Below the pieces are notes generated by a model. That model saw only the letters and a list, made by a program, of their open reading frames with translations, ran no database searches and was not told the DNA's origin. Positions 1 to 11,795 of a stretch of 64,000 nt of DNA are shown here, piece after piece. Both the position numbers and the translations under genes were made by a program. The stretch is from positions 1-64,000 of the forward strand of contig SSNU01000107.1 in NCBI GenBank assembly GCA_012064415.1. Reading direction: 5' to 3'. The stretch is from Gyrodactylus bullatarudis (lineage: Eukaryota; Platyhelminthes; Monogenea; Gyrodactylidea; Gyrodactylidae). Numbering within the stretch: position 1 is the first letter of the stretch; the number at the start of each line of letters is the position of its first letter.

Positions 1-125
1 GATTTAACATATGGACCAATCATATTGCTTCATTACAGTTCTACCCTTTTGGGCAGAGAGGTATAAAACATCGTATTAATTCTCTCTTGGAAAAAATGGT
101 TAACTAATCGGAGCTTTTACCTGTA
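1..125. mobile_element. Right end of a mariner-type MITE (partial)
   Basis: The sequence ends in TTTTACCTG followed by TA at 124-125, matching the terminus of the complete TA-flanked MITE at 36732-37899. CCAAT (16-20) and TATAAAA (62-68) precede it, the same promoter-like arrangement seen in the other MITE arms of this window. The left end lies outside the window, so its identity rests on the terminus alone. Confidence 0.4.
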
Positions 126-136
126 ATCTGAATGTA

Positions 137-713
137 TCATCTTATTTATTTATTTTTTTAGAATTTTCCGTCAATAATAATGAAAAATTTACACTTATTA
201 CGGAATCAGACGAAGGTAAGATTTTTCAAATTTTGTTAAATTTCTGCTTATGATTATTTTTCGATAATTTTTCTTAACAGAAAGAATTCCAGAACCTTTT
301 TTTCGATCAAACATCGGTTGTCAAGGAATGCTCTAAAAATATGCAATGTTGTGCAAAAAACATCTGGAAACGTGGATATTAGCACGAACATCAGTATCAA
401 AGTACCAGACATCAACAAAAGTCAGATTGATGCTAGCAATATTATTGGAATCGTCAAGAGTCAAGATGGAGGTTTATTTAGCAGAGAACATTTTGGTATT
501 TTGAAGAACGAATTTTTAAGCTTAGAAGATGTTCCAGACTCAGAATTATCAGTTCAATCAGCCTCAAAACACAATTCTCGGTCTGACAAACAGGGCATGC
601 TGAGATGGGATTGTACTTCAGGCTGCGTGAATAACAGATGTTCTTGCTTGAAGAGAAACATGCTATGCAATTCACGATGCCACAAAAGTTTGAGTTGTAG
701 AAACAATTTTTAA
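137..713 (+). pseudogene. Ginger/KRBA2-like integrase, C-terminal part
   Basis: The open frame 318-713 ends in a cysteine-rich block (CTSGC, RCSC, LCNSRCH, SCRN). This is the CXC-like tail found at the C-terminus of KRBA2-like/Ginger integrases. Before it is the usual PDIN...NIIGIV segment that follows the integrase core. A likely 65-bp intron (GTAAGA at 216, TTCTTAACAG ending 280) separates an upstream exon. The spliced frame hits a stop at about 332, so at least one frameshift is present. The integrase core is absent here; a related core occurs at 45466. It is probably a 5'-truncated transposon relic, not a host gene. Confidence 0.6.
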
Positions 714-725
714 TCATTTATATTT

Positions 726-775
726 GGCATATAAAGACTGAAGAGTATGCCCAAAATTGAGCTCAATCGCTTCAT
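726..775 (+). ncRNA. Hammerhead ribozyme motif H1 (degenerate)
   Basis: GGCAT (726-730) complements ATGCC in the loop after CTGAAGA (738-744). The 8-nt spacer is kept, but GAAA has become AAAA. The stem III hairpin is the palindrome ATTGAGCTCAAT. It closely resembles H2 at 3523. The loss of G12 suggests it is inactive. Confidence 0.6.
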
Positions 776-779
776 ATTC

Positions 780-2300
780 TCAGGCATCGCCTTTCTTACA
801 AAAAAATAAAGATACCATAATTATTCTTGTGAAATAACTTGAAATTATAAAATAAAAAATTTGATAAAATAGCAATCTGATGAAAAACTGATTCTCCCTG
901 TAAATTTACAATGCTCAGGGGATTATTACGAGGAATTCAAAGGTTTTCAAAGTTCTTTTATGCTCATTTTCGATTTTGAAATTACCAGCGAAATTAAAAT
1001 TCAATCGTTAAACCTCAATCTGATAGTCATGATGATTCATTCTTTCCCAGTATGTCTTGTGTCGACTCTATCATGGGCATTGATGCCATTCCCCCATCTA
1101 AGGAGCTGATAGGTATAGATATAATTTTTGTATGAAATATATTCATCCAGTGAGGCTGTATTTCATTATATACTTTATTGTAAAGTGAGAAAAGACAAAT
1201 TAAAATCCATGTCTTCCAGGACAAATTCTACTCGAATATCATTGTCATGCTAATTTTTAATTTTTAAATTAAAATTCAATCTTTAAATCTCCCCCATCTG
1301 TATCCACACAGTCATGTAATAGGTAATACGTGTACTACACATTGTGTAGAAAAGGAAAATTCAGCATTAACATATAGACAATAATTTCATGCAACATATG
1401 ATGGGGTACTCTAGTTCAGATCCCCATTACTTTTTTAACATCAAACTAACTAATCGTGCGTCAATATACTCTTTAACAAAAAGGCATGGTTTTTTGAAAC
1501 TCATACTCCTTTATCTATTGTTTCAAGTGTAGATTTTAAAAATAATAAATTGATAATAGATAAATAAGTCATACACCGAAGAATTGAGAAATATAAACAT
1601 TTCGGTATACATTTCGGTCTATTGTGGTATATGGGGCAGAATTATTTCTTCCCAAATTTCATGTTAAATTTAGGAAGTCTTCCTAAGTTTCATTTCTTTC
1701 TAAATTTCACCCAACATATACAAAAGAAATTCATTCAACCCTTAGTTCTCCCTAAACCTATCTAACAGAAAGAAACCTATCGAAACAGTGAAGGGGAAAT
1801 AACAAAAAAAATTAAACCGCCATCACAAACAATTATCACATCTTTTTACCAAATGAAATAATTGAAATGAATGTCATGAACTACAAGTGATAACCTTCAA
1901 TTTCCAGTATATTTTATTTTAATTGTAATCCTAATTTGGACATAAGAAACCTGAGAAGACACTACAAAAAAAGATTAATTATTAATTAATTATCTGATTT
2001 GATGGTTAACTACAAAGAAAAATTTTCAGAAAATCAACTTTTACAGGTAAACTCCTGAATTTCAACTCATTCTCTCCAAAGTCTACTAAAATGGGATTGG
2101 TGAAATCCCTATTCTCGAGATTGGAAAAACTAGTATCATCGGATTGCTAATTAATTAAAAAGATAGTTATTAATTAATTATCTGATTACACACACACAAT
2201 TGTACATTTTCACCCCTCGCATGACTCATGTGAGGGGTCCCATATTTCTATCTATTCTTATTTATGCTCAAAAAACTATTACTACGTATGAAAGGCTAAC
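780..2300. other. No recognisable gene
   Basis: AT-rich sequence with short open frames that resemble nothing I know. A motif TA-CAGGTAAACTCCTG at about 2043 looks like one terminus of a mariner-type MITE, but I could not find its partner. Confidence 0.4.
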
Positions 2301-2323
2301 CAATCAGATTTATTTTTGTAATA

Positions 2324-3503
2324 CAGTCATTTACACACATGATGACACGGGATAGCAATAATCTTTCATCGTCAAATGTCTTTTATACCTCTCTGCCCCT
2401 AAAGTATAAGCCAATGAAAGGGCAGAGTTCCCTCGATTAACTTAAACTAGGAGTTGAGTTAGATAAAAATACTTTGCAAGGACTTATTATTCAGTGCGCC
2501 AACGACTTAAATCTCACAAATTTTAAAGCCTGCTTTTTAACTACGTGAATAAAATCTCTTAGAGAGGAAATCTTGACACTGACATTGTATAATCGCGCAA
2601 GGTGACCATTGGTCATAGTAGCTCTAGCAGCTATAATATCTTGTATTTGAACTTGCGTTAAACGTGTCATTAGTAAATGATAAATTGTATTGAATGAGAA
2701 TCGAAAAACTAGGATAATGTTTTACTCGATTCTGATTGACTGATTCCAAAAGGAGGGGATGGGAATATAGAATAGACAGAGAGCATGATGATGTATTGAA
2801 TCACACCTATTACTCACAAATCCTCCATAGGCCCTGAGAAATCTGTCAGGGTACACTACACACACAACCAATGTAAAGTTTGTGATAGAAATGAGAACAT
2901 TAATGAATAAACCGGGGGTCTGATCTTAAATCTCTAATGTATTATTACACGTCATATTTGCATTGTTTATTTAACCCTTGTTTTTTCATTTGAATGGGGG
3001 TGTGAGTGTAAGATTTCTTCTCCCTCCCATTTTTTTGATTCGAATATGGCATGGATTGTGTTATCATTGATTTTATTTGCAAATTCGAAACAATTTTCAT
3101 TTTAGAATAACTCGAGAAATTGTTTCGAGAGATTGATGAAATTATGGTATGGTACATAAAATGTTATCCTCTATCACATCATGTTATTTGTTTTTCATAA
3201 TTATGTAGGCTAATGAAGATACGGTATCTTCTATATTTGAAATGATAAAATAATAATTTTCACATCAGTAGAGAGTGTAAGAAATTTGCAATCTAATGAT
3301 CTAGAAATTCATATAGATTTTAATTATTGGTTGGAAATATTCTAGGTTTAAACGACCAATTTCGACTTAAATCTTTACTCGAATATCATTGGTCGAGGGA
3401 ACTCTGCCCTTTCATTGGCTTATACTTTAGCGGCAGAGAGGTATAAAAGACATGACGATGAAAGATTTTTGCTATCCCGTGTCATCATGTGTGTAAATGA
3501 CTG
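2324..3503. mobile_element. Mariner-type MITE, 1180 bp, TA target duplication
   Basis: Terminal inverted repeats of about 113 bp (2324-2436 and 3391-3503) begin CAGTCATTTACACACATGAT and are flanked by TA on both sides (2322-2323, 3504-3505), as in the Tc1/mariner superfamily. It has no transposase. Each arm holds ATTGG and TATAAAAG (3414-3418 and 3442-3449 in the right arm), both pointing outward. Its flanks (CCAATCAGATTTATTT on the left, the H2 hammerhead on the right) match a contiguous terminal repeat near 24485-24583, so it inserted into a PLE terminal repeat. Confidence 0.75.
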
Positions 3504-3522
3504 TATTGATGTATTTATATTT

Positions 3523-3572
3523 GGCATGTAAAGACTGAAGATTATGCCTGAAATAGAGCTCAATTGCTTCAT
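3523..3572 (+). ncRNA. Hammerhead ribozyme motif H2
   Basis: GGCAT (3523) is complementary to ATGCC in the loop. The order is CTGAAGA (3535-3541), 8 nt, GAAA (3550-3553), then stem III ATAGAGCTCAAT and a stem I strand. TATTTATAT begins at 3512, 23 nt before the core. This is a solo terminal repeat with no PLE coding sequence nearby. Confidence 0.65.
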
Positions 3573-3815
3573 ATTCTCAAGCATCGCCTTTCTTACAAAA
3601 TGACTAATAGCATAGCTAATGCTAAAGATGACTAAACTCAACAAATGATAGAAACGAAATTCAACCCAGAGCTATTCACAAAAATCAACAAAAAGTTATC
3701 TTTATATTCATTGAAATAAAATATAAGAAAAGCTCATTTCTTGAATGTTCTCAGGCATCATCATAGCATGATAAAAATAACATCTAAGTTTCCCCATGTG
3801 CAATCCTCGACTCTG

Positions 3816-3870
3816 ATTGGTCCTTACATGGAACGAATGATATTCGAGTGGAATTTTCCCTATATAAAAG
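3816..3870 (+). promoter_or_regulatory. CCAAT/TATA promoter-like block
   Basis: CTCTGATTGG (inverted CCAAT, 3811-3820) precedes TATATAAAAG (3861-3870). The same CTCGACTCTGATTGGTC string occurs in the MITE arm near 37775, so this is probably another transposon-derived promoter. Confidence 0.4.
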
Positions 3871-4143
3871 GGGAAGACTTGGATTTTAATTCATCTATTC
3901 TCACTTTACATGACATTCAGCTGTAAACATTTTATCAAAATGTAAGAGAGGTCGTATAAGGCCTCCGATAATGAGAGTGTTATAATTCTAATCTGATCGT
4001 CTTTAAAAAGTCTGCAAAATTTATAAATTATTTTAAAATAAACCAGAATCTTGAGATAGTATTTAACTCCTATAGTAGAATTTTCTAAATTATTTGTTGA
4101 TCCACATTTTTATAAAAAATACATTATTTTCCTTTAGAATATT

Positions 4144-4149
4144 TTTATT
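4144..4149 (-). promoter_or_regulatory. Poly(A) signal of the modular gene
   Basis: AATAAA on the minus strand lies 8 bp after the stop codon of the terminal exon. A second AATAAA overlaps the stop itself (4157-4162). Two signals here support this being the gene's 3' end. Confidence 0.45.
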
Positions 4150-4157
4150 GTTGTTTT

Positions 4158-4441
4158 TTATTTATATTGTATAATTAAATCTTGTTTTCGAATATTCCTT
4201 GTGTTCAATTCTTCTGATAAATTATCAATAAACTCGTCATCTCCTTTGATCATAATGGCTAGTTTTTTGTAGTGAAACCTTAAGCAATATCTATATGGTA
4301 TACTGTAGCTATCTGGAGATATACTCACATCATTTGAGAAACTATCACTTTTAAAAATTATTGTATTATTGACAAATTCATATTTTTCGATTCTTCCATA
4401 TTTTGAATCAGTTATAATTATATATTCTTTTCTTCTCGGCA
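4158..4441 (-). CDS. Modular gene, terminal exon (module 9)
   Basis: This is the last exon of the long minus-strand gene. The acceptor is TTTTAATAG, with the exon starting at 4441. Its first two bases, TG, complete ATG with the A left by the previous exon, giving phase 1. It encodes 93 residues and stops with TAA. The module shows the pattern seen in the other exons: a hydrophobic strand (EYIIIT), an IEKY-like segment, then alternating hydrophobics (FKSDSF, LRFHY, LAIMIK). There is no donor before the stop, and poly(A) signals follow. The family is unrecognised. Confidence 0.75.
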
Positions 4442-4442
4442 C

Positions 4443-5276
4443 TATTAAAATATTAAGTGATATACTCTCAAAATACTAGAAATATAACTTATGATAAATT
4501 TCACTAATTTTTATAAGAAATACATTTAAATATTTCTTGTCGACTTCATGTAGTTGCTGAGGAAGTTGAAACAATTTTCTATAATAGTCTGAAATTTTGA
4601 TCAATTTAACGCTTAAGATTAGACTATATCCTATCATTAATGAATATGTTTGAAACGAAATATAATAATATTCTCAATGATTTTGCGATAAAAAAATATG
4701 TTGAGCATATGCATGACTTTTCTCTAAATCATAGAAAATAACTAAAAAGAAAAAAATTGTAAGCGCTTATAAAATTATTCTAGTGAATTATTTTTAACGG
4801 TTCTAGTCGTGAAATAGAATAACAAGACGAATAATTATAATTATTTATTTATACAGATTTCAAAAAACTTAGGAGTTTTATTAAGATGTTAGGCCTGGTA
4901 CTGAAAAATAACAGAAATTAGCTTGAGTTCTCAACCTATTCTATATTTGAAAATATTCATTTTGGTATACTAAAGAAGAAGAAAAAACCTATGAATATTT
5001 TTTTATGTATATTTTTCTGATCAACATTTTCTGATGTAAAATTTTACGCTGATTTCAAATATGCCAAAATAGTATATCGATTAAAATAGTTATAAGAATT
5101 TAATTGATTTAACTATTTGATAGCAACTAAGTGTACTCAAACTCAAATATCGACTCGAGGATTGCGATAGCCTTGTTCCTTTCATATTTTTCCTACTTAT
5201 ACCTTTGATTAGCTTTCTTAATGTATCCAAAGCTTAAAGTTCATTCAAAGAAAAGCTTGTTAAGCCAAAAAATGCA
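4443..5276 (-). other. Intron sequence, nothing recognised
   Basis: AT-rich intron of the modular gene between exons 11502 and 4441. I see no coding similarity or repeat partner here. Confidence 0.4.
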
Positions 5277-5867
5277 AGATATATTGAGATATCAGAGGAA
5301 TAGGGAGAACGGAGAGCTAATTATCGAATGAGAATTCAGGAAGAAATTGTTTTAGAATCAAGAAATATTAAGATTATTAAATACACTACATGTCAAAATA
5401 TACTATCCTGGATGTATTCAATCCCAATATTCAGTTGAATTTTAAATAAAATCAAAAAAAACTAAACGATTTTTTTATTTTTCCTCTTGGCATAGTAAAC
5501 TTTCCAAATTAATTTATTTTTTATCTTATTATCTGTCTTATTAAAATCAAGTTAGAAAATTCAAAAGCAAAAAAACTCTCATTCAGAATGACAGATAATA
5601 AGATAAAAAATAAATTCATTTGGAAAGTTTACTATGCCAAGAGGAAAAATAAAAAAATCGTTTAGTTTTTTTTTATTTTATTTTAAATTTAATCGAATAT
5701 TGGGATTGAATACATCCATGATAGTATATTTTGACATGTAGTGTATTTAATAATCTTATCGGAAGTTAAATAATAATATTTCTTCATTCTAAAACAATTT
5801 CTTCCTGAATTCTCATTCAATAATTAGCTCTCCGTTCTCCCTATTCCTCTGATATCCCAATATATCT
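5277..5867. repeat. Palindromic foldback element, about 590 bp
   Basis: Two inverted arms (5277-5537 and 5590-5867) are separated by a 52-bp spacer with no ORF. The right arm has a small extra insertion (near TCGGAAG) and scattered substitutions, so the arms have aged. The outermost paired bases are AGATATATTG. I see no clear target duplication. Confidence 0.75.
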
Positions 5868-6220
5868 GGCACAGAAATGAAGACAAAATCATAAAAATAA
5901 GGAATTAAATTTAAGTTTATAAGATTTTGAGATCTGATGATCCATTATTAAAAATTTTGGAGACCTTTAAGATTGTGGGAAAAATCGATCTGGGGACAAG
6001 GACAATGGGATTAAGTTCTGTTGACATAAATCGAAAGTTCATCAGAAGTTGTGTAAATTAATGAAAAAATTCTTTGATAAAATTTGCTCATTAAATTTTT
6101 AGAGCAAATTTGTCATTTGAGTTCATAAAATTATCAACGAAACTTTTAAAACAAAGTCTATTTTTTAATTACTTTTTGTTAAAATTTGTAAATCTCAACA
6201 ACTATGAAAAATAAATTTAT

Positions 6221-7272
6221 TTGATCATGCCTTGGTTAACTGCTGAACAGCATGATAATATTAAAAAATTGAATGAGAGAGGCGTTAATATGGAAATTAT
6301 TGCCGACAGTTTTAATCGATCGATTAGAACCATTCAGAAAGTCTTGGCTGGAGCAGTTAGAGGAGGATTCAAATCAAGTGGAAGAAAGCCTATTTTCTGT
6401 CAACGGCAAAAAGTTCGCCTAGGTGTGATTCTTAAAAGGTATCATTACAATACGATAAAAGAAATTGATCAGTCCTTTTATCCAGAAGTGAAATACAAAA
6501 CATTTTATGAGTAAGATTAATGATTAAATTATTTAAGCAACGTCCGAAAAGTTGGTTTTCATCTTGTTAATGGATTGATAAGACAAATCCTTTCCAAGAA
6601 GAATATTCAAGACAGAATGAGCTTTTCTAATCTTTATTTGAATCATCCTGAGTCGTTTTGGAAAAGAATTATATTTGCTGATGAAGTAACTTTCCAAAAC
6701 CGCAAGCTAATTGGCAATGGAAAAGTAATCATTTCAAAAAGCTTTAAGAGGAAAAATACGAAAGTCATACAAAAATCTAAGTTTTGTGCTAAACAAATGT
6801 TTCTAGTCACTAAGATGTACGACAGGAAGCCTGTATTCACACCAGTTCCTCAAAGGGTAAATCAATTCACCTTTCAAGAACTTATTGCTGAAAACTTGAA
6901 AAATTATCCCGGATTTGGCAACAGAACATTAAGAATCTTGATGGATAATGCCAGTCCTCATACAGCTAGATCAGTAATTTTTTTTCAATTTATCTGTAGA
7001 CTGTTCGTTTCTTCAGGAATAATAGGTTGACTACTCTTCAAGGCTATCCAGCCAATATTCCTGATTTTAATCCCATTGGAAACCTATTTGCCATAATGAA
7101 ACAACAATGGTACAAGGTGTCAGGTATCAATAGCTCGAACGACATCATAGCGAAGGTTAACGAGCTGAATGATAGATTTATTAATGAAGAGCAAGTCAAT
7201 TCACTTGTCAAGTCAATGCCACGAAGACTGAAAAACTGCATTGATATGCGAGGCAAACATACCAGTTATTAG
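6221..7272 (+). pseudogene. Tc1/mariner-like transposase, broken
   Basis: Three open segments (6221-6514, 6575-7030, 7027-7272) together cover a Tc1-like transposase. First comes an HTH N-terminus with RSIRTIQKVLAG and a GRKP hinge, then the DDE core. Catalytic D1 is in IIFADEVTF and D2 in ILMDNASPHTA. The third motif reads PDFNPIGNLF where PIENLW is normal, so the acidic third residue has become glycine. There are stops near 6514-6530 and a frameshift near 7025. The element is dead. No clear terminal repeats were found. Confidence 0.8.
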
Positions 7273-8250
7273 ATTTTCTTATAATAAACAGATTTTTCTA
7301 TTTTAAATGTTATTTATTACAAATTTGTGATCAAATTATTCAGAATAAATTCTTTCTTTATGAATTTTTGAACAATTATTATTTGTATTTATTTACTCAA
7401 AAGTAGACGTTTCATAAATCTTTTATTAATGATAAAAATTACGTTGAAATCGCTATTTTTTAGTAATTTTTTGATAAAAAATGAAATTAAAACTTAATTG
7501 ATAAGAAAAATATTATATTCACGAATTATCAAAATACTTGAAAGTAAACCTCATTAAAGTAAAAAATAATTTTATAAATGATTGTGCCGCTCCCGGAATT
7601 CGAAACGATCTTCAATCAACTGGTCGTAACGAAAAAAAAATTTTTCTCCTTGATCTGATCGGATTTTTTGAGTCGATCTCATGAGCTTAGATCAATTTTT
7701 TCCAAAAATTCTGATTTTCAGATTTCTAACACGTAAAATAAATTTTCTATGGCGAAAGTGTAAAATAAAATTTTTTTTCCATGATTTTGATCCATTTTCT
7801 GAGGTCTGATCTCGATCAAAAAAAATTTTTTTTATTCACCTGACTGATCTTCACTTTTCGCAGTTTATGGAAGATTTTTCTGATTGGTCCGGATCGTAAA
7901 AATTAAGCAGAAAATCGCAAATTTAGCGTCATGGTCAAATCTAATGCGAAGACTATTTCCAGAACAGCTTTATGAATCGGATTATTGTCGCAAACAATTG
8001 TTATAGGCAAGATTCCTTGATTACGGCATAAATTAATGAATCAGTGATCCGCTTTAAATCATCCCTTTCTTGATTCTAGTGTAAGAAGGGAATTCTAGGT
8101 AATTACTCCGATGCAATGAATATTGGAACCTTTACTAGTATGATTGATTAGAGTACATCTTTCTCTTTTGTTGGTTAAGATGTTCTTTAACATTGGTTTT
8201 GAGCTGAGTTACCGATGCCATAGGTATATTTAATGAAATGAAAAGATGCC
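7273..8250. other. Unassigned repeat-like intron sequence
   Basis: Short degenerate frames occur on the minus strand near 7910-8040 (a segment reading ITIVCDNNPIHKAV) that look like transposase debris, but I cannot assign a family. Confidence 0.3.
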
Positions 8251-8253
8251 AGA

Positions 8254-8312
8254 TTATTTCACAAATAAAGATCTCTATTTCGGGCATACTCATCAGTGTG
8301 ATACATGTCATA
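8254..8312 (-). ncRNA. Hammerhead ribozyme motif H3
   Basis: On the minus strand: TCACA stem I strand, CTGATGA (rc of 8290-8296), GTATGCCC, GAAA, stem III ATAGAGATCTTTAT, then TGTGA closing stem I. TATTTATA lies 22 nt before the core. CATG upstream partly complements the loop. Confidence 0.75.
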
Positions 8313-8411
8313 TAAATATTAGCTTTACAAAATATAGAAGACCTTATTGGTCTATGAACATAATAATGATATTCAATTGAAGGTTGTATAAAAGACCACA
8401 AGTCTGTTCAA

Positions 8412-8590
8412 ATTTCAACTTAAAGATAAGCTGATCGAATCGGAACAATTAAATCTCATTTACTGCTTTCAGGCATCATGTGGAGCTAGGTATATAAGAT
8501 GAACACAGAGAAGGTTAAGGATAAGGATCAATGAACATCTGAGCAAAAATAGTTCATCAATTAAGAAACACATTGATAGGTGCGGTTTCT
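8412..8590 (+). pseudogene. PLE GIY-YIG endonuclease fragment (family A)
   Basis: The frame matches the endonuclease at 20086-20466: LIYCFQASCGARYI, then an in-frame TGA, then RRLRIRINEHL and SSSIKKHIDRCG. It is truncated on both sides and interrupted by the stop. Confidence 0.65.
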
Positions 8591-9029
8591 TATTATGCCC
8601 TTTAGTATAGTAATTAAAGAATATTGAACGAACACTTAGCTGTCATGATTTACAAGTCAAAGTTTATAGGTTCATTCAAGTTAGTTATTTAAAAATTATG
8701 AAAAAAATAGTAAAAGATGAATAAAATTAGAGTGATATGTACACTGATAAGACACCAAAACTCTCCAATAAATAGCTACACTAGAGTGAAATTTGAGTCT
8801 TATTCATTCAGTACCACCCCCTTCAAAACCTTTAGGCTAAATGTTTATGAATAAGATTTAGCCGAGCCAAAAATCGTATAAGTTAGCTCTGGAATTCAGA
8901 TGATTTTTAAGAAATGGAATGTTGGCGGATAAAACTGGAAATTGATTTTGGACAGCCACTAATGTTTTCAGTTACAGGTTTTCTAAAAAATTATGGGAAC
9001 GTATATAATTTTTTTCTCAGTTAAATGGT

Positions 9030-9155
9030 ATAAATTTAATAGATGAATTATTGACCAATAAACCCTCAATTAAGCGAAAACGGAAGAGAAACAGTGGCCA
9101 GTTACTAATGGATGAATTCTTGAAAGGCCCTAATCTACTAAAGAGGCAGAAGTAA
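9030..9155 (+). pseudogene. PLE C-terminal tail with PIP-box (family C)
   Basis: An open segment carries KRKRKRNSG followed by QLLMDEFL (9099-9122) and the terminal KRQK, then TAA at 9153-9155. The same layout, basic run then Q-x-x-hydrophobic-x-x-F-[LF], ends the longer PLE ORF at 32924-33643. The endonuclease is not preserved upstream. Hammerhead H4 lies about 110 bp downstream. Confidence 0.6.
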
Positions 9156-9266
9156 TGAGTCCATGGATACAGGATTGTCAGTGCTCTCCCCCATCTAAAA
9201 TTGAAGGAACTCTTTAACCAATGGAAAAGCAGAAAATATTGCATTGTAAAAGTATAAAATTAAAAC

Positions 9267-9316
9267 CCGGGGTTGAGTCTGAAGAGACCCGGCAAAATAA
9301 AACGTTTATCACTTAT
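9267..9316 (+). ncRNA. Hammerhead ribozyme motif H4
   Basis: CCGGGG...CTGAAGA (9279-9285)...ACCCGG, with stem I GAGT/ACTT and stem III ATAAAACGTTTAT. GAAA is CAAA here. TATAAAA at 9253 is 26 nt before the core. AATAAA overlaps stem III. Confidence 0.65.
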
Positions 9317-9456
9317 TATTCGCTTGTTTTCTAATCTTCCTAATAAATCCAAATCAGAATAGATGAATTATGCTCTGAAACTTTGATGAATCATAGATGC
9401 ATAAAAAAACATAAATATGAGGTCGTTTGATTCTATGACTGAAAAAATTATGATTA

Positions 9457-11177
9457 GGGAAATTTGCACTTGCAGTATATTTTTTTTAGTTTTTACAGTT
9501 ACAGTATAATAGACCGGTGTTTTTTTACACTTACAGTATCATTATTTTTTTCAGTATCAAAAGATGAAATAATTTCAGAAACAGTATAATATACCAATAT
9601 ATATTTTCACTTACAGTAAGAATATTTTTTAAATTTTCTAACTCAGTATCATTTTTGTTTATCTAAACTTGATTTTTTTTAAATATTAACATAACTTTCC
9701 AATCAAAATAATAATACATGTAATCACTATATCCACTACTATTAATGTTTAGGCTATTTGTTTACTTTAGAGATATCAAGTTTTAATCATTTCCATATAA
9801 AAAGAATAATTTATTTCAAAATTTTTTCTGCCATTGAACGAATCCTCTCTTTCGAGAATTACTTCTCGTTACAAGATTATTTGATTCCAATAAATCCAAA
9901 TTCTTTCTATACTAATAGCCAAGCCTTTCTCTCGATCAGATAATATTAAAAGATCTTCAACACTTTGCAAATTTAGGCTTCTATCGAGATGAGTAAGAAA
10001 ATATGACCAAGTTGATTCACATTCAGAATCAACAATAGCGATTACGAGAGGATAAATTGTGTTATTTCCATCGAGTCCTGTTGCGATTAGAAGTATGTAA
10101 TTGGTAGAGAAGTGAAAATGACATCCATCCAAAGCAATGATAGGCATGGCATTTTGAAAAGCTTTTGAAGAGATATTTAAACATAATAATGCAGAATCAA
10201 GCTCCTCGCCGTTCTTAGTCAAATTTGATAGGGTGCCAGGATTGTTCTCTGTGTTCCATTTCAGGAAACTTTCCAGAAGTAAAAATGAGTTCAAAACACT
10301 ACCTCCTTCTTGTTTGAGGGCTCTTAAACTCCGCCATACTGTGTAATATGAAGAATTGTGTCCATCTTTGCTTTTCAAAATTTTAATTTTAATTTTATTT
10401 CATTTTGCTTTATGATGAAATTTACCTTGAAAATAAATGCTCAATTATAAAAAGTTCGTACTTCTTGACAATCATGTGATATCCATTTGATAAGATGAAA
10501 ATTGCTAGCAATCCTTGAAGTAAATCTTGTTTCAAAATTGCAATTGGATTGGATACAACGAACGTGGTAATATTTCTTTGTACATTGAGCAATTTTATGT
10601 CTTCGGTTTATGGAAGAGGAGAACTCAGTTAAGAATTTTTTTTCATCTTCTAATGATAGGTAAGAAGTACCGATTACTGAAGGGAGCATTCTTAAAATGG
10701 ATTTTTCTTAAATTGATTTGTTAAAAGTAATTGACTTGTCTCTTCATGTGATTGGTTGAGTTTGTATCTCGAAATTTCCTTATCAGGACTATTTAACAAC
10801 AATCAACAAAAAAACAACCTTGTTGAATAAATTGATATAATAATACTATTTTGTTTTACAATCCCTAAAGTAAACAAATAGCCTAAAAATTAATAGTAGT
10901 GGATATAGTGATTACATGTATTATTATTTTGATTGGAAAGTTATGTTAATATTTAAAAAAAATCAAGTTTAGATAAACAAAAATGATACTGAGTTAGAAA
11001 ATTAAAAAAATATTCTTACTGTAAGTGAAAATATATATTGGTATATTATACTGTTTCTGAAATTATTTCATCTTTTGATACTGAAACAAATAATGATACT
11101 GTAAGTGTAAAAAAACACCGGTCTATTATACTGTAACTGTGAAACTAAAAAAAATATACTGCAAGTGCAAATTTCCC
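9457..11177 (-). mobile_element. Mutator/MULE transposon, 1721 bp, 9-bp target duplication
   Basis: Terminal inverted repeats of about 310 bp (9457-9769 and about 10869-11177) begin GGGAAATTTGCACTTGCAGT. Flanking 9-mers TTATGATTA (9448-9456) and TTGTGATTG (11178-11186) agree at 7 of 9 positions, the duplication length typical of Mutator. The arms contain several copies of a CAGTAT motif. The transposase lies inside on the minus strand. Confidence 0.85.
9869..10689 (-). pseudogene. MULE transposase, truncated and frameshifted
   Basis: The N-terminal segment (10441-10689) has a MuDR-type zinc finger: RRHKIAQC, VRCIQSNC, then HLIKWISHDC. The second segment (9869-10378) has the MULE core: IIALDGCHF with the first D, GLDGNNTIYPLVIAIV, then WSYFL and LSDREKGL with the second D. 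The two are in different frames, with about 60 bp between them that could be a small intron or a frameshift. The C-terminal third, with the catalytic E, is missing. It is non-functional unless complemented. Confidence 0.8.
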
Positions 11178-11501
11178 TTGTGATTGGAAATGGGGATACT
11201 TTTTTATTATAATTTTAATATAACTACTTTATTGTAGAGCGTAGATTTATTTTTTGGGTTAGTCTTTTTTATATAAAATTATTAGAGAATTCACTGTGCT
11301 GTATAATAAAAGATTTTATGATGATAGAGAGAATAGAATCATAATAAAGGGTTTGGAACAGTTGGAATTTTGCAAAAGAGTAGTTTAATGAGTAAGTACA
11401 TCCAAAGGGTCACTAGGCTTGGTATTTGTTTGTTTTCGGTCTGTAGTGTATATTATTTTGAAGATTTCGAAGCCTGCTAAGACAAAATATTTACAACTTA
11501 C

Positions 11502-11795
11502 TAATTGAAGGAAGAAATACCGACATCCATCTTATAATATCATTTTCTATAAAACGTGCGGTATTAATATTTCCATCTATTTCAACATTTAATATGTGGA
11601 AAATACGAATTTTAGTTTTGTTGTTCAATTTTTCATAAGGATATTCACATATCGTTGCATCTAGCTTCAGTTTAAGTATGAGCTTTGTTTTCTCGAATAA
11701 ATATGCTATTCGGTTCAGAATCTCTATATGATCAAAATTATAGGTTTTCATCCCTATAGAGACCTGGTATGTTCCACAGCTGATTGTTTTATATT
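11502..11795 (-). CDS. Modular gene, exon (module 8)
   Basis: The acceptor TTGAATTGCAG gives an exon starting at 11795; the donor GTAAGT begins at 11501. At 294 bp it is the longest module (98 codons). It enters with AA and leaves with A, so both introns are phase 1. Its residues fit the repeat less well than others, with a hydrophobic core around AYLFEKTKLILKLKL and KIRIFHILNVEIDG. It joins downstream to the terminal exon through A+TG. Confidence 0.75.

Noticed and set aside
318..713. Host Tesmin/TSO1-like CXC regulator
   Set aside because: The PDIN...NIIGIV segment before the cysteines is the layout of KRBA2-like integrase tails, and the frame is broken.
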